43,365 nt of DNA, taken from the NCBI RefSeq assembly GCF_011008945.1, contig NZ_WYCT01000020.1, positions 1-43,365 of the forward strand. Reading direction: 5' to 3'. Under the pieces are notes generated by a model. The model had not been told where the DNA came from. It saw nothing but the letters and a program-made list of their open reading frames with translations, and did no database searches. This document shows positions 23,441 through 31,484 of this stretch, one piece after another (the first letter of the stretch is position 1; each line of letters starts with the position of its first letter). The stretch is from Streptomyces harenosi (GTDB lineage Bacteria; Actinomycetota; Actinomycetes; Streptomycetales; Streptomycetaceae). The translations under genes and the position numbers were made by a program.

Positions 23441-24356
23441 AGCGGATCCTCGGGTCGAGTACGGCGTACAGCAGGTCGACGAGGAGGTTGGCGACCAGGA
23501 AGACCAGCACCAGGACGGTGACGAAGCCGACGACGGTCTGCGTGTTCTGCCGGAGGATGCCCTGGTAGAGCTGGTAGCCCACGCCGTGGATGTTGAAGAT
23601 GCGCTCGGTGACGATGGCGCCGCCCATGAGGGCGCCGATGTCGGTGCCGATGAAGGTGACGACGGGGATGAGGGAGTTGCGCAGCAGGTGCCGGGTGACG
23701 ACCCGCCGGCGCGGCAGGCCCTTGGCGATCGCGGTGCGGACGTAGTCCGAACGCCGGTTCTCCGCGAGGGAGGTGCGGGTCAGCCGGGTGACGTAGGCGA
23801 GGGAGACGGAGGCGAGGACCAGGCCGGGGACGATGAGCTCGCCGAGGGGGGCCTCGGCGGAGACCGACGGTTTGATCCAGCCCCACGTGACGCCGAGCAG
23901 CAGCTGGATCAGCAGTCCGGTGACGAAGGTGGGGACGGAGATGACGACGAGGGTGAGCAGCAGGACGGAGGTGTCGACGGGCCGGCCGCGGCGCAGCCCG
24001 GTGACGACGCCCAGGGTGATGCCGATGACGATCTCCAGGACGATCGCCACCAGGGTCAGGCGGATGGTGACCGGGAACGCCGTGCCCATCAGCTCGGTGA
24101 CCGGCTGGCCGTTGAAGGCGGTGCCGAAGTCGCCGGTGAGCACGTTGCCCATGTAGGTCAGGTACTGCCGCCACACGGGCTGGTCGAGCCCGAACTCCCC
24201 GCGCAGCCGGGCGGCGGTCGCCGGGTCGCACTCGCGCTCGCCGCACAGGCCGGCGATCGGGTCGCCCATGACATGGACCATCAGGAAGATCAGCAGCGTG
24301 GCCCCGACGAAGACCGGGATCATCTGGAGCAGCCGCCGGACGACGTACCGTCCCAT
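23433..24356 (-). CDS. Oligopeptide ABC transporter permease (OppB/DppB-like)
   Basis: 307 residues, six predicted membrane segments. N-terminal MGRYVVRRLLQMIPVFVGAT is the classic DppB start. The EAA loop is DYVRTAIAKGLPRRRVVTRH. The large external loop after helix 1 contains CGERECDPATAARLRGEFGL with two Cys, as in many actinobacterial DppB proteins. It follows the binding-protein gene by 9 bases and pairs with the OppC-like permease. Confidence 0.92.
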   Translation of the reverse strand: MGRYVVRRLLQMIPVFVGATLLIFLMVHVMGDPIAGLCGERECDPATAARLRGEFGLDQPVWRQYLTYMGNVLTGDFGTAFNGQPVTELMGTAFPVTIRLTLVAIVLEIVIGITLGVVTGLRRGRPVDTSVLLLTLVVISVPTFVTGLLIQLLLGVTWGWIKPSVSAEAPLGELIVPGLVLASVSLAYVTRLTRTSLAENRRSDYVRTAIAKGLPRRRVVTRHLLRNSLIPVVTFIGTDIGALMGGAIVTERIFNIHGVGYQLYQGILRQNTQTVVGFVTVLVLVFLVANLLVDLLYAVLDPRIRYA

Positions 24357-24365
24357 GGCGCCGCC

Positions 24366-25982
24366 TCAGCCGACCTTGATCTGTTCGTAGACGGGGACGC
24401 TGAAGGGGTTGAGCCGCACACCGGACAGCCGCTCGGAGTAGCCGGCGCTGCCGTTCTGGTACCACAGCGGGATGGCGGCCATGTCGTCGCGGAGCACCTC
24501 CTCGGCCTGCCGGAAGAAGTCCACGGCCTTGCCGGTGTCGGTCTCGGCGTTGGCCCGGTCGACGAGGTCGTCGAACTTCCGGTCGGACCACCTGCCGTCG
24601 TTGGAAGAGCCGTTGGTGTAGTAGAGCGGCTGGAGGAAGTTCTGGATGAGCGGGTAGTCCATCTGCCAGCCGGCGCGGAAGGGGCCGGGCATCTTGCGGT
24701 CGGTGATCTGGTTGCGGAAGTCGGCGAAGGTGCCGACCGGGCTGCCGACGCAGGCGCGGTCGTCGCCGAGGGCGTTGTTGATGGAGTTGCACACGGCGTC
24801 GACCCACTGCTTGTGGGAGCCGGTGTCGGCGTTGTAGGTGATCTTCACCTGGCCGCCGGGCAGCCCGCCGCCCTCCTCGATGAGCCTCTTGGCCGCGTCG
24901 GGGTCGTACCGGCAGGCGTCCCCGCACAGGCCCTCGCGGTAGCCGCCGTCCTCGCCGAGGACGGGTGAGGTCCAGTCGGTGGCCGGGGTGCGGGTGGAGC
25001 GGAAGATCGTCTCGGTGATCTGGTCGCGGTCGATCGCCTTGGACAGGCCGGTGCGGACCTTCTCCATGCCGTCCTTGCCCCAGTTGCGGTCGTAGAACGG
25101 GAAGGCGAGGGTCTGGATGATGCCGGCCGGGGTGTTGATGTAGCGGTCGCCGAGGTCGGTCTCGACGTTCTTGAGCTGGGCGGCGGGGATGTCGTCGACG
25201 AGGTCGAGGTTGCCCGCCATCAGATCGGTGTAGGCGGTGTTGTTGTCGGTGTAGACCTTCAGGTCGACGCCGCCGTTGCGCGCCTTGTCGTGCCCGGGGT
25301 ACCCGTCCCAGGCGCGCAGGGACATCTGGGAGCCCCGGGTGTAGTTCTGGACCAGGTACGGGCCGTTGCCGACCGGCTTCTTCAGCCAGGCGCCGTGGTC
25401 GTCGAAGAAGAGGCGGGGCAGGGGGGCGAAGGCGGGGTAGCCCAGGGTCTCGGGGAAGGTCGAGAACGTCTGGTTCAGCCGGACCGTGAAGGTGCGCTCG
25501 CCGGTGACCTTCAGGCCGGAGAGGGTGTCGGCGGTCTGCCGGCCGCCCTCCGGGTGGACCTTGTCGTAGCCGTCGATGTAACTGAAGAAGTAGGCGTTGC
25601 GCTGGTTGTTGCGCAGGCTCGCGCCGTAGTTCCAGGCGTCGACGAAGGACCGCGCGGTGACCTTCTCGCCGTTGCTGAAGGTCCAGCCGTCCTTGACGGT
25701 GACGCGGAAGTTGCGCGAGTCGGAGGTCTCGATCCGCTCGGCGAGCATGTCCTCGGCCTCGCCGGTCTCCGGGTGGTACCGCTTCAGCCCGCGGAAGATC
25801 ATGTCGAGGACCTTGCCGCCCTGCACCTCGTTGGTGTTGGCCGGTTCCAGCGGGTTGGGCGGGTCCCCCCAGGAGGAGGAGAGCACGGCGCCGCTGTCAC
25901 CGGTACCGCCCCCGCAGGCCGTGCCCGCGAGGACCACCGCCGCCGCGCATACGGCCCGGGTGGCGTACGTCGCTGTGCGCAT
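24366..25982 (-). CDS. Peptide ABC transporter substrate-binding lipoprotein
   Basis: 538 residues, family-5 binding protein (SBP_bac_5). The signal sequence MRTATYATRAVCAAAVVLAG ends at TAC-GGG; the lipobox is poor, with Gly at -3 where Leu is usual, but a Cys followed by Gly-rich linker suggests a lipoprotein. SBP core motifs: DMIFRGLKRYHPETGE, TVKDGWTFSNGEKVTARSF, KPVGNGPYLV and VRTGLSKAIDRDQI. The ATG 25982 has GGAGG 7 bases upstream; the frame continues further back without similarity. It is the first gene of the five-gene operon, which is divergent from bldKA. Confidence 0.92.
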   Translation of the reverse strand: MRTATYATRAVCAAAVVLAGTACGGGTGDSGAVLSSSWGDPPNPLEPANTNEVQGGKVLDMIFRGLKRYHPETGEAEDMLAERIETSDSRNFRVTVKDGWTFSNGEKVTARSFVDAWNYGASLRNNQRNAYFFSYIDGYDKVHPEGGRQTADTLSGLKVTGERTFTVRLNQTFSTFPETLGYPAFAPLPRLFFDDHGAWLKKPVGNGPYLVQNYTRGSQMSLRAWDGYPGHDKARNGGVDLKVYTDNNTAYTDLMAGNLDLVDDIPAAQLKNVETDLGDRYINTPAGIIQTLAFPFYDRNWGKDGMEKVRTGLSKAIDRDQITETIFRSTRTPATDWTSPVLGEDGGYREGLCGDACRYDPDAAKRLIEEGGGLPGGQVKITYNADTGSHKQWVDAVCNSINNALGDDRACVGSPVGTFADFRNQITDRKMPGPFRAGWQMDYPLIQNFLQPLYYTNGSSNDGRWSDRKFDDLVDRANAETDTGKAVDFFRQAEEVLRDDMAAIPLWYQNGSAGYSERLSGVRLNPFSVPVYEQIKVG

Positions 25983-26163
25983 CGTGTGCCTCCGTTCAGT
26001 TCCCGTACCGGTCAATATCGAGGCAAAAAGGAGGGGGCGCACACGCGCGGCACCCTTTCGAGGAGGCGTCATCCGGACGGAGGCGGAGGTCCGGAGGCGG
26101 TGAAGCGGGGCGGACAGAAGCAGCGAAGCCCCCATTGCGGAGAAATCGATCTTGAACTTCCGT

Positions 26164-26188
26164 GCAACGGATTCACGCGATCCGTTGC
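26164..26188. promoter_or_regulatory. Spaced 9-bp inverted repeat, operator candidate
   Basis: GCAACGGAT, 7 bases (TCACGCG), ATCCGTTGC: a perfect dyad midway between the two divergent importer operons. Confidence 0.5.
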
Positions 26189-26339
26189 GGAACCGTTGGA
26201 TTGCGACCGAGGGGTGTACACATTTCGACGCTTTGGCGTCCGCATAACGAACATCTTGCCCGATATGCACGTTTAGCCCGATGCAAGGCACAGAACCATC
26301 ACGGTGCGCTACCCGCGTAGCTACGAAGTGATCAAGCGG

Positions 26340-26357
26340 AGGTAAAGAAGGTAAAGA
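26340..26357. repeat. Tandem 9-bp direct repeat
   Basis: AGGTAAAGA occurs twice without a gap, about 115 bases upstream of bldKA. It could be an activator site or chance in an A-rich tract. Confidence 0.4.
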
Positions 26358-26470
26358 CAAACCCAAGTCGGTCCGAAGTTTATTGACCGTGAACGAATTG
26401 CGTTGAAAAAGTCCGGCGTAGCCCGTAGGGAGCGCCCTGCGGAGCCTTGACCCACAAGGCACGGAGCATC

Positions 26471-27499
26471 ATGACCCCCCCAACCCCTTCCCCGGCCGCC
26501 CCTGTCGAGGTGGCCGACGAGGACAGCGCGATACCGGCGAAGACCACCGCCGCGCAGGGCACCGAGAGCAGGTCTCCGGGCCGGCTGGCCTGGAACCGCT
26601 TCAAGCGTGACCGGACGGGCGTCATATCCGCCTTCGTGGTGATCTTCTTCTTCGTCATCGGCATCTGCGCGCCGCTGATCGCGAAGCTGTACGGCAAGGA
26701 CCCGTACACCACCTACGGGATGAACATCCCCGGGCTGCTCAACGAGTTCAACTTCCCGGTCAAGCCCAACGGCGGCATCGACGGCGAGTACTGGTTCGGC
26801 ATCGAGCCGCAGCTCGGCCGCGACGTCTTCACGTTCCTGCTGTACGGCATCCGCAACTCGCTGATGATCGCGGCCGCGGCCACCCTGCTGACCACGCTGC
26901 TCGGCGTCGTCGTCGGCATCACCGCCGGTTACCTCGGCGGCAAGACGGACTACTTCGTCGGCCGCGTCATCGACATCCTGCTGGCCTTCCCGCAGACCCT
27001 GTTCTTCATCGCCTTCTGGCCCGTGGTCCTCGCGATCTTCGTGTCGCCGGAGGAGAACACACCGGTCTGGCTGACCGTCACCAGCCTCATCGCCGTGATG
27101 ACGGCCTTCGGCTGGGCCTCCATCGCCCGGCTGCTGCGCGGCGAGGTACTCGCCCTGCGCGAACGCGAGTTCGTCGAGGCGGCCAAGGTGACCGGCGCCT
27201 CTCCGGCCCGGATCATCTTCAAGGAACTGCTGCCCAACCTGTGGACGCCGATCCTGATCCAGTCGACGCTCCTGCTGCCGGCCTACGTCACGGCCGAAGC
27301 GGGCCTCGCCTTCCTCGGCGTCGGGCTCCAGGACCCCACCCCCGACTGGGGCGTGATGATCCAGAACGGCGCCAAGTTCTACCAGGACGACATCACCTTC
27401 ATGCTCTTCCCGGGCGTATCCATGGTGATCTTCGTCGTCGCCTTCAACCTGCTCGGTGACTCGGTCCGCGACGCCCTGGACCCGAAGACCAAACGCTGA
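26471..27499 (+). CDS. bldKA: BldK importer permease (OppC-like)
   Basis: 342 residues. A disordered N-terminus (about 45 residues, Pro/Ala/Glu-rich) precedes six membrane segments, the first being GVISAFVVIFFFVIGICAPL. The EAA loop is EFVEAAKVTGASPARIIFKE. The ATG 26471 has GGAG 5 bases upstream. It is the first gene of a five-gene permease-binding protein-permease-ATPase-ATPase operon, the order of bldKA-E in S. coelicolor, where BldK imports an extracellular oligopeptide signal required for aerial mycelium and also admits the toxic tripeptide bialaphos. The identification as bldK rests on gene order and lengths. Confidence 0.82.
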   Translation: MTPPTPSPAAPVEVADEDSAIPAKTTAAQGTESRSPGRLAWNRFKRDRTGVISAFVVIFFFVIGICAPLIAKLYGKDPYTTYGMNIPGLLNEFNFPVKPNGGIDGEYWFGIEPQLGRDVFTFLLYGIRNSLMIAAAATLLTTLLGVVVGITAGYLGGKTDYFVGRVIDILLAFPQTLFFIAFWPVVLAIFVSPEENTPVWLTVTSLIAVMTAFGWASIARLLRGEVLALREREFVEAAKVTGASPARIIFKELLPNLWTPILIQSTLLLPAYVTAEAGLAFLGVGLQDPTPDWGVMIQNGAKFYQDDITFMLFPGVSMVIFVVAFNLLGDSVRDALDPKTKR

Positions 27500-27502
27500 G
27501 GA

Positions 27503-27532
27503 CACCGGCCGGGCGACGGGGCCCGGCCGGTG
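27503..27532 (+). terminator. Intercistronic stem-loop bldKA-bldKB
   Basis: CACCGGCCGGGC, 6-base loop, GCCCGGCCGGTG: a perfect 12-bp stem starting 4 bases after the bldKA stop. There is no U-run, so an mRNA processing or 5'-stabilising element for bldKB is as likely as partial termination. Confidence 0.7.
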
Positions 27533-27573
27533 ATCCAGTACCTCCTCGTCCCCTCCATCAGAACGGGTCAGCC

Positions 27574-29361
27574 ATGTCTCTCTCCCGCAGAAACTTCGTC
27601 ATCGCCACCTCTGTCGCGGCCGCGGGCTCGACGCTGCTGTCCGCGTGCAGCAGCGGCAACGCGGGCGGCGGCGGTGGCAAGACCCCGAACGCCGGGGCGA
27701 CCGAGTACACCGGGGCCAAGGTCACCATCGGCACCGCGGAGGACTCGACCGGCCCCGCGCCGGAGATCCCCGGCGCGAAGAAGGGCGGCACGATCCACGG
27801 CCTGGCCCCGGACGACTTCTCCCACCTCGACCCGCAGCGCATCTACTACGCGTACAACTCCACCGTCGCGCTGCTGCTCCACCGCTGCCTGACCGGTTAC
27901 AAGATCGACTCGTCCGGCAAGCAGAAGCTGGTCGGCGACCTGGCCACCGACACCGGCACCGCCTCCGACGACAACAAGACCTGGACCTTCACCCTGAAGG
28001 AAGGTCTGAAGTGGGAGGACGGCAGCGAGCTGACCGTCGAGGACGTGCGCCACGGCTTCGAGCGCTCCTGGGCCACCTTCATCACCGAGGGCGCCGACTA
28101 CGCCCAGCGGGCGCTGACCGGCAAGGGCGGCAAGTGGCGTGACGCCTACGAGGGCCCCTACGACGGCAAGCACCTGGACGCGATCGTCATCGACAAGGCC
28201 AAGCGGACGATCACGTTCAAGCTGGCGGAGCCCAAGCCGGACTTCAACTTCACCCTGGCGATGCACTCCTACGCCGCGGTGCCGGTGAAGCTGGACACCA
28301 AGGAGAAGTACGACAAGAAGCCCGTCGCCTGCGGCCCGTACAAGATCAAGGCGCACACCACCGACAAGTCGATGGTGCTGGTCCGCAACAAGCACTGGGA
28401 CCCGAAGACCGACTCGATCCGCAACGCCTACCCGGACGGCTTCGAGTTCCGCTTCGGCGTGGAGACCCTGGACTCCACGGACCGCATCATCGCCTCCCAG
28501 GGCACCGACGCCTACGCCGTCTCCATCTACAAGGGCGTGCCCGCCGAGCGCATCCAGAAGGTGCTCAGCGACCCGGAGCTGAAGAAGCGCACCTTCAACG
28601 GCCTGCTGACCGGCACCTACTTCTACTGGATCAACACCAAGCGGGTCACCGACCTGAAGGTCCGCCAGGCCCTCATCCACGCCTGGCCGCTCCAGCAGAT
28701 CCGGCAGATCTACGGCGGCCCGTCCTCCGGTGAGATCGCCACCTCGGTCCTCAGCCCCGACATCATCGGCTACGAGAAGTTCGACGTCTACGGCAAGCTG
28801 AAGAAGCCGCAGGGCGACCCCGAGGCCGCGAAGAAGCTGCTGAAGGAAGCCGGCAAGGAGGGCCAGAAGATCGTCTACGCCTTCCCGCAGGACCCGACCT
28901 ACAACAAGACCAAGGTCGTCATCGAGAACGCGCTGAAGGCGGCCGGCTTCACCCCGGTCATCAAGCCGATCGACTCCACCTCGTACTACGACCAGGTGCA
29001 GCAGATCGACAACAGCTTCGACGTGATGTGGGGCGGCTGGTCCCCGGACTGGCCGACCGCCTACACGATGATCCAGCCGCTGCTCGACGGCGACGCCATC
29101 GGCAACGGCAAGAACAACGTCTCGCAGACGGACGTCGACTGGATCGACGAGGGCATCAAGAAGAACGCGGTCATCCCCGACCAGGAAGAGGCGGGCAAGG
29201 CCTGGGCCGCGCTGGACAAGCGGATCATGGAGGAAGTCGCGCCGATGATCCCCGAGATGTACCAGCGTCGCTTCTACGTGTACGGCGACAAGGTCGGCGG
29301 CGCCCAGTTCGACCCGAACTTCTCCGCGACCCTGCTGTACAAGACCTTCGTGAAGGCCTGA
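27574..29361 (+). CDS. bldKB: BldK oligopeptide-binding lipoprotein
   Basis: 595 residues, SBP_bac_5. The signal peptide combines a twin-arginine-like motif SRRNFVIA with a lipobox LLSAC (Cys at about 25), followed by a Ser/Gly linker. Core motifs: GLAPDDFSHLDPQRIYYAYN, TFTLKEGLKWEDGSELTVED, VACGPYKI and VRQALIHAWPL. The Lys content is high for the genome. It binds extracellular peptides and hands them to BldKA/C. The ribosome site before ATG 27574 is weak (AACGGG). The gene is bracketed by stem-loops at 27503-27532 and 29375-29401, which would favour a binding protein in excess over the permeases. Confidence 0.85.
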   Translation: MSLSRRNFVIATSVAAAGSTLLSACSSGNAGGGGGKTPNAGATEYTGAKVTIGTAEDSTGPAPEIPGAKKGGTIHGLAPDDFSHLDPQRIYYAYNSTVALLLHRCLTGYKIDSSGKQKLVGDLATDTGTASDDNKTWTFTLKEGLKWEDGSELTVEDVRHGFERSWATFITEGADYAQRALTGKGGKWRDAYEGPYDGKHLDAIVIDKAKRTITFKLAEPKPDFNFTLAMHSYAAVPVKLDTKEKYDKKPVACGPYKIKAHTTDKSMVLVRNKHWDPKTDSIRNAYPDGFEFRFGVETLDSTDRIIASQGTDAYAVSIYKGVPAERIQKVLSDPELKKRTFNGLLTGTYFYWINTKRVTDLKVRQALIHAWPLQQIRQIYGGPSSGEIATSVLSPDIIGYEKFDVYGKLKKPQGDPEAAKKLLKEAGKEGQKIVYAFPQDPTYNKTKVVIENALKAAGFTPVIKPIDSTSYYDQVQQIDNSFDVMWGGWSPDWPTAYTMIQPLLDGDAIGNGKNNVSQTDVDWIDEGIKKNAVIPDQEEAGKAWAALDKRIMEEVAPMIPEMYQRRFYVYGDKVGGAQFDPNFSATLLYKTFVKA

Positions 29362-29374
29362 CGTACGGCCCCCT

Positions 29375-29401
29375 GGCGGGGCGGCCGAGCGCCGCCCCGC
29401 C
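29375..29401 (+). terminator. Intercistronic stem-loop bldKB-bldKC
   Basis: GGCGGGGCGGC, 5-base loop, GCCGCCCCGCC: a perfect 11-bp stem 14 bases after the bldKB stop. It probably protects the bldKB 3' end and lowers readthrough into bldKC. Confidence 0.75.
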
Positions 29402-29442
29402 TCCTCACCCCCTACGGCATCCGTCAGGAAAACCCAACTGCC

Positions 29443-30423
29443 ATGTTCCGCTTCCTTGTCCGCCGGACCCTCGGCGCGGCTGTGATCCTGCTGATCATCA
29501 GCGCCCTGGTGTTCGTCCTGTTCTACGCCGCTCCGCGCGACCCCGCCCGTATCGCCTGCGGCAAGGTGTGCACCCCAGAGACCCTGGAACTGGTGCGGAA
29601 GAACCTGGGGATCGCCGACCCGCTCCCCGTGCAGTACTGGGAATGGCTCAAGGGCCTGTTCGTGGGGCGTGACTACACCTCGTTCGGGCGGTGCGACGCG
29701 CCGTGCCTCGGCTACTCGTTCCAAAACCGCGAGCCGGTGCTGGACACCATCCTGGACCGCTTCCCGACCACGCTCTCGCTGGCCATCGGCAGCTCCGTGG
29801 TCTACCTGATCTTCGGCATCGGCACCGGCATGCTGGCCGCCGTCAAGCAGGGCAAGGCGCTGGACAAGATCGCCAGCTCCGCCTCCCTGATCGCCTCCTC
29901 GATGCAGATCTACGTGGTCGGCGTGCTCGCCACCTACCTGCTGGTCGACCAGTGGCACCTGCTGGACCGGGCGAACTACACCCCCTTCACCGACAACCCC
30001 GCCCAGTGGGCGCAGGGCCTGCTGGTGCCCTGGCTGGTGCTGTCGCTGATCTGGACCGCCAACTACACGCGCATGACGCGCTCGCAGATGGTCGAGGCGC
30101 TCAGCGAGGACTACGTGCGCACCGCCCGCGCCAAGGGCCTGTCCCGCCGTACGGTGTTCTTCCGCTTCGCCTGGCGCGGGGCGATGGGCCCGATCATCAC
30201 CATCTTCGGCCTCGACCTCGGCATGCTGCTCGGTGGCGCGATCATCACCGAGTCGACGTTCAGCCTCCAGGGTCTGGGCATGCTCTCCGTCAAGGCGGTC
30301 AGCACCAACGACCTGCCGATGCTGCTCGGCGTGGTCCTGGTCGCCGCCGGCGCGATCGTGGTGTTCAACATCATCGTCGACGCCGTGTACGCCCTCATCG
30401 ACCCGCGCGTGCGCCTCGCCTAA
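29443..30423 (+). CDS. bldKC: BldK importer permease (OppB-like)
   Basis: 326 residues with a DppB-type N-terminus (MFRFLVRRTLGAAVILLI) and six membrane segments. The first external loop carries Cys residues in CGKVCTPETLE and RCDAPCLGYS, possible disulphides. The EAA loop is DYVRTARAKGLSRRTVFFRF. AGGAAAA lies upstream of ATG 29443. The stop TAA is part of the ribosome site for the next gene. Confidence 0.85.
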   Translation: MFRFLVRRTLGAAVILLIISALVFVLFYAAPRDPARIACGKVCTPETLELVRKNLGIADPLPVQYWEWLKGLFVGRDYTSFGRCDAPCLGYSFQNREPVLDTILDRFPTTLSLAIGSSVVYLIFGIGTGMLAAVKQGKALDKIASSASLIASSMQIYVVGVLATYLLVDQWHLLDRANYTPFTDNPAQWAQGLLVPWLVLSLIWTANYTRMTRSQMVEALSEDYVRTARAKGLSRRTVFFRFAWRGAMGPIITIFGLDLGMLLGGAIITESTFSLQGLGMLSVKAVSTNDLPMLLGVVLVAAGAIVVFNIIVDAVYALIDPRVRLA

Positions 30424-30432
30424 GGAGAGACC

Positions 30433-31458
30433 ATGAGCACTCCCTTCCTCTCCGTCCGTGACCTGAAGGTGCACTTCTCCACCGAGGACGGTGTCGTCAA
30501 GGCCGTCGACGGGCTCTCCTTCGACCTGGAGAAGGGCAAGACCCTCGGCATCGTGGGCGAGTCCGGGTCCGGCAAGTCCGTGACCAACATGGCCATCCTC
30601 GGCCTGCACGACCGGCGCAACACCGCGCTCGACGGCGAGATCCTGCTCGACGGCAAGGAGCTGATCACCGCCACCGAGCGCGAGCTGGAGCAGTTGCGCG
30701 GCAACAAGATGTCCATGATCTTCCAGGACGCGCTGGCCTCGCTGTCGCCGTACCACACCATCGGCGCGCAGATCGGCGAGACCTACCGCAAGCACACCGG
30801 TGCCTCCAAGAAGGAGGCGCGGGCGCGGGCGGTGGAGATGCTCGGCAAGGTCGGCATCCCGCAGCCGGACGTGCGGGTGGACGAGTACCCGCACCAGTTC
30901 TCCGGCGGCATGCGCCAGCGCGCGATGATCGCGATGGCGCTGGTCTGCGACCCCGAGCTGCTGATCGCCGACGAGCCGACCACGGCCCTCGACGTGACGG
31001 TCCAGGCGCAGATCATGGACCTGCTCAAGGACCTCCAGCAGGAGTTCGGCACCGCGATCATCTTCATCACGCACGACCTCGGGGTCATCGCCGACGTCGC
31101 GGACGACGTGCTGGTGATGTACGGCGGCCGGTGCGTGGAGCGGGGCACCAAGAAGGAGGTGCTGCGCACTCCGCAGCACCCGTACACGCTGGGCCTGCTG
31201 GGTTCGATGCCGAGCCTGGACGGACCGGTCGACGTGCCGCTCAACCCCATCCCGGGCTCGCCGCCCTCGCTGCTCAACCCGCCCACCGGCTGCCGCTTCC
31301 ACCCCCGGTGCGCCTTCGCGGAGAAGGTGGCGGGCGGGCGCTGCTCGGCCGAGCGGCCGGCGCTGGAGGTCGTGGACGGCCGGGGCTCGGCGTGCCACCT
31401 CACGTCCGGGCAGAAGCGCGAGCTGTTCGCCGACTACGCCTCGGCGCGCACCCACTGA
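30433..31458 (+). CDS. bldKD: BldK ATPase (OppD-like)
   Basis: 341 residues. Walker [10 protein letters not shown]-loop MIFQDALASLSP, signature FSGGMRQR, Walker [14 protein letters not shown]-loop FITHDLGV. The oligo_HPY tail includes GCRFHPRCAFAEKVAGGRC. TAAGGAGAG overlaps the bldKC stop, giving tight coupling 9 bases downstream. It works as a heterodimer with BldKE. Confidence 0.87.
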   Translation: MSTPFLSVRDLKVHFSTEDGVVKAVDGLSFDLEKGKTLGIVGESGSGKSVTNMAILGLHDRRNTALDGEILLDGKELITATERELEQLRGNKMSMIFQDALASLSPYHTIGAQIGETYRKHTGASKKEARARAVEMLGKVGIPQPDVRVDEYPHQFSGGMRQRAMIAMALVCDPELLIADEPTTALDVTVQAQIMDLLKDLQQEFGTAIIFITHDLGVIADVADDVLVMYGGRCVERGTKKEVLRTPQHPYTLGLLGSMPSLDGPVDVPLNPIPGSPPSLLNPPTGCRFHPRCAFAEKVAGGRCSAERPALEVVDGRGSACHLTSGQKRELFADYASARTH

Positions 31459-31484
31459 CGGAAAAGAGACGGGACTTCACCACC

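Larger units (their letters stand above)
25983..26470. promoter_or_regulatory. 488-base divergent control region between two peptide importers
   Basis: No gene is recognised. GC drops clearly between about 26110 and 26410. It contains the 9-bp dyad at 26164-26188; a GACGC-TTTG-GCGTC hairpin (26227-26240); direct repeats GCCCGAT at 26258 and 26276; a CGTAGCTACG palindrome (26316-26325); tandem AGGTAAAGA (26340-26357); and TTGACC (26383) and TTGAAA (26403) as possible -35 elements, the latter 17 bases before TAGGGA, for bldKA. Confidence 0.6.

Noticed and set aside
27568-31455. A 1295-codon open frame on the minus strand
   Set aside because: It is antisense to bldKB-D; the amino-acid content (Val, Asp, Leu, Gly, Arg) is that of a reverse shadow.
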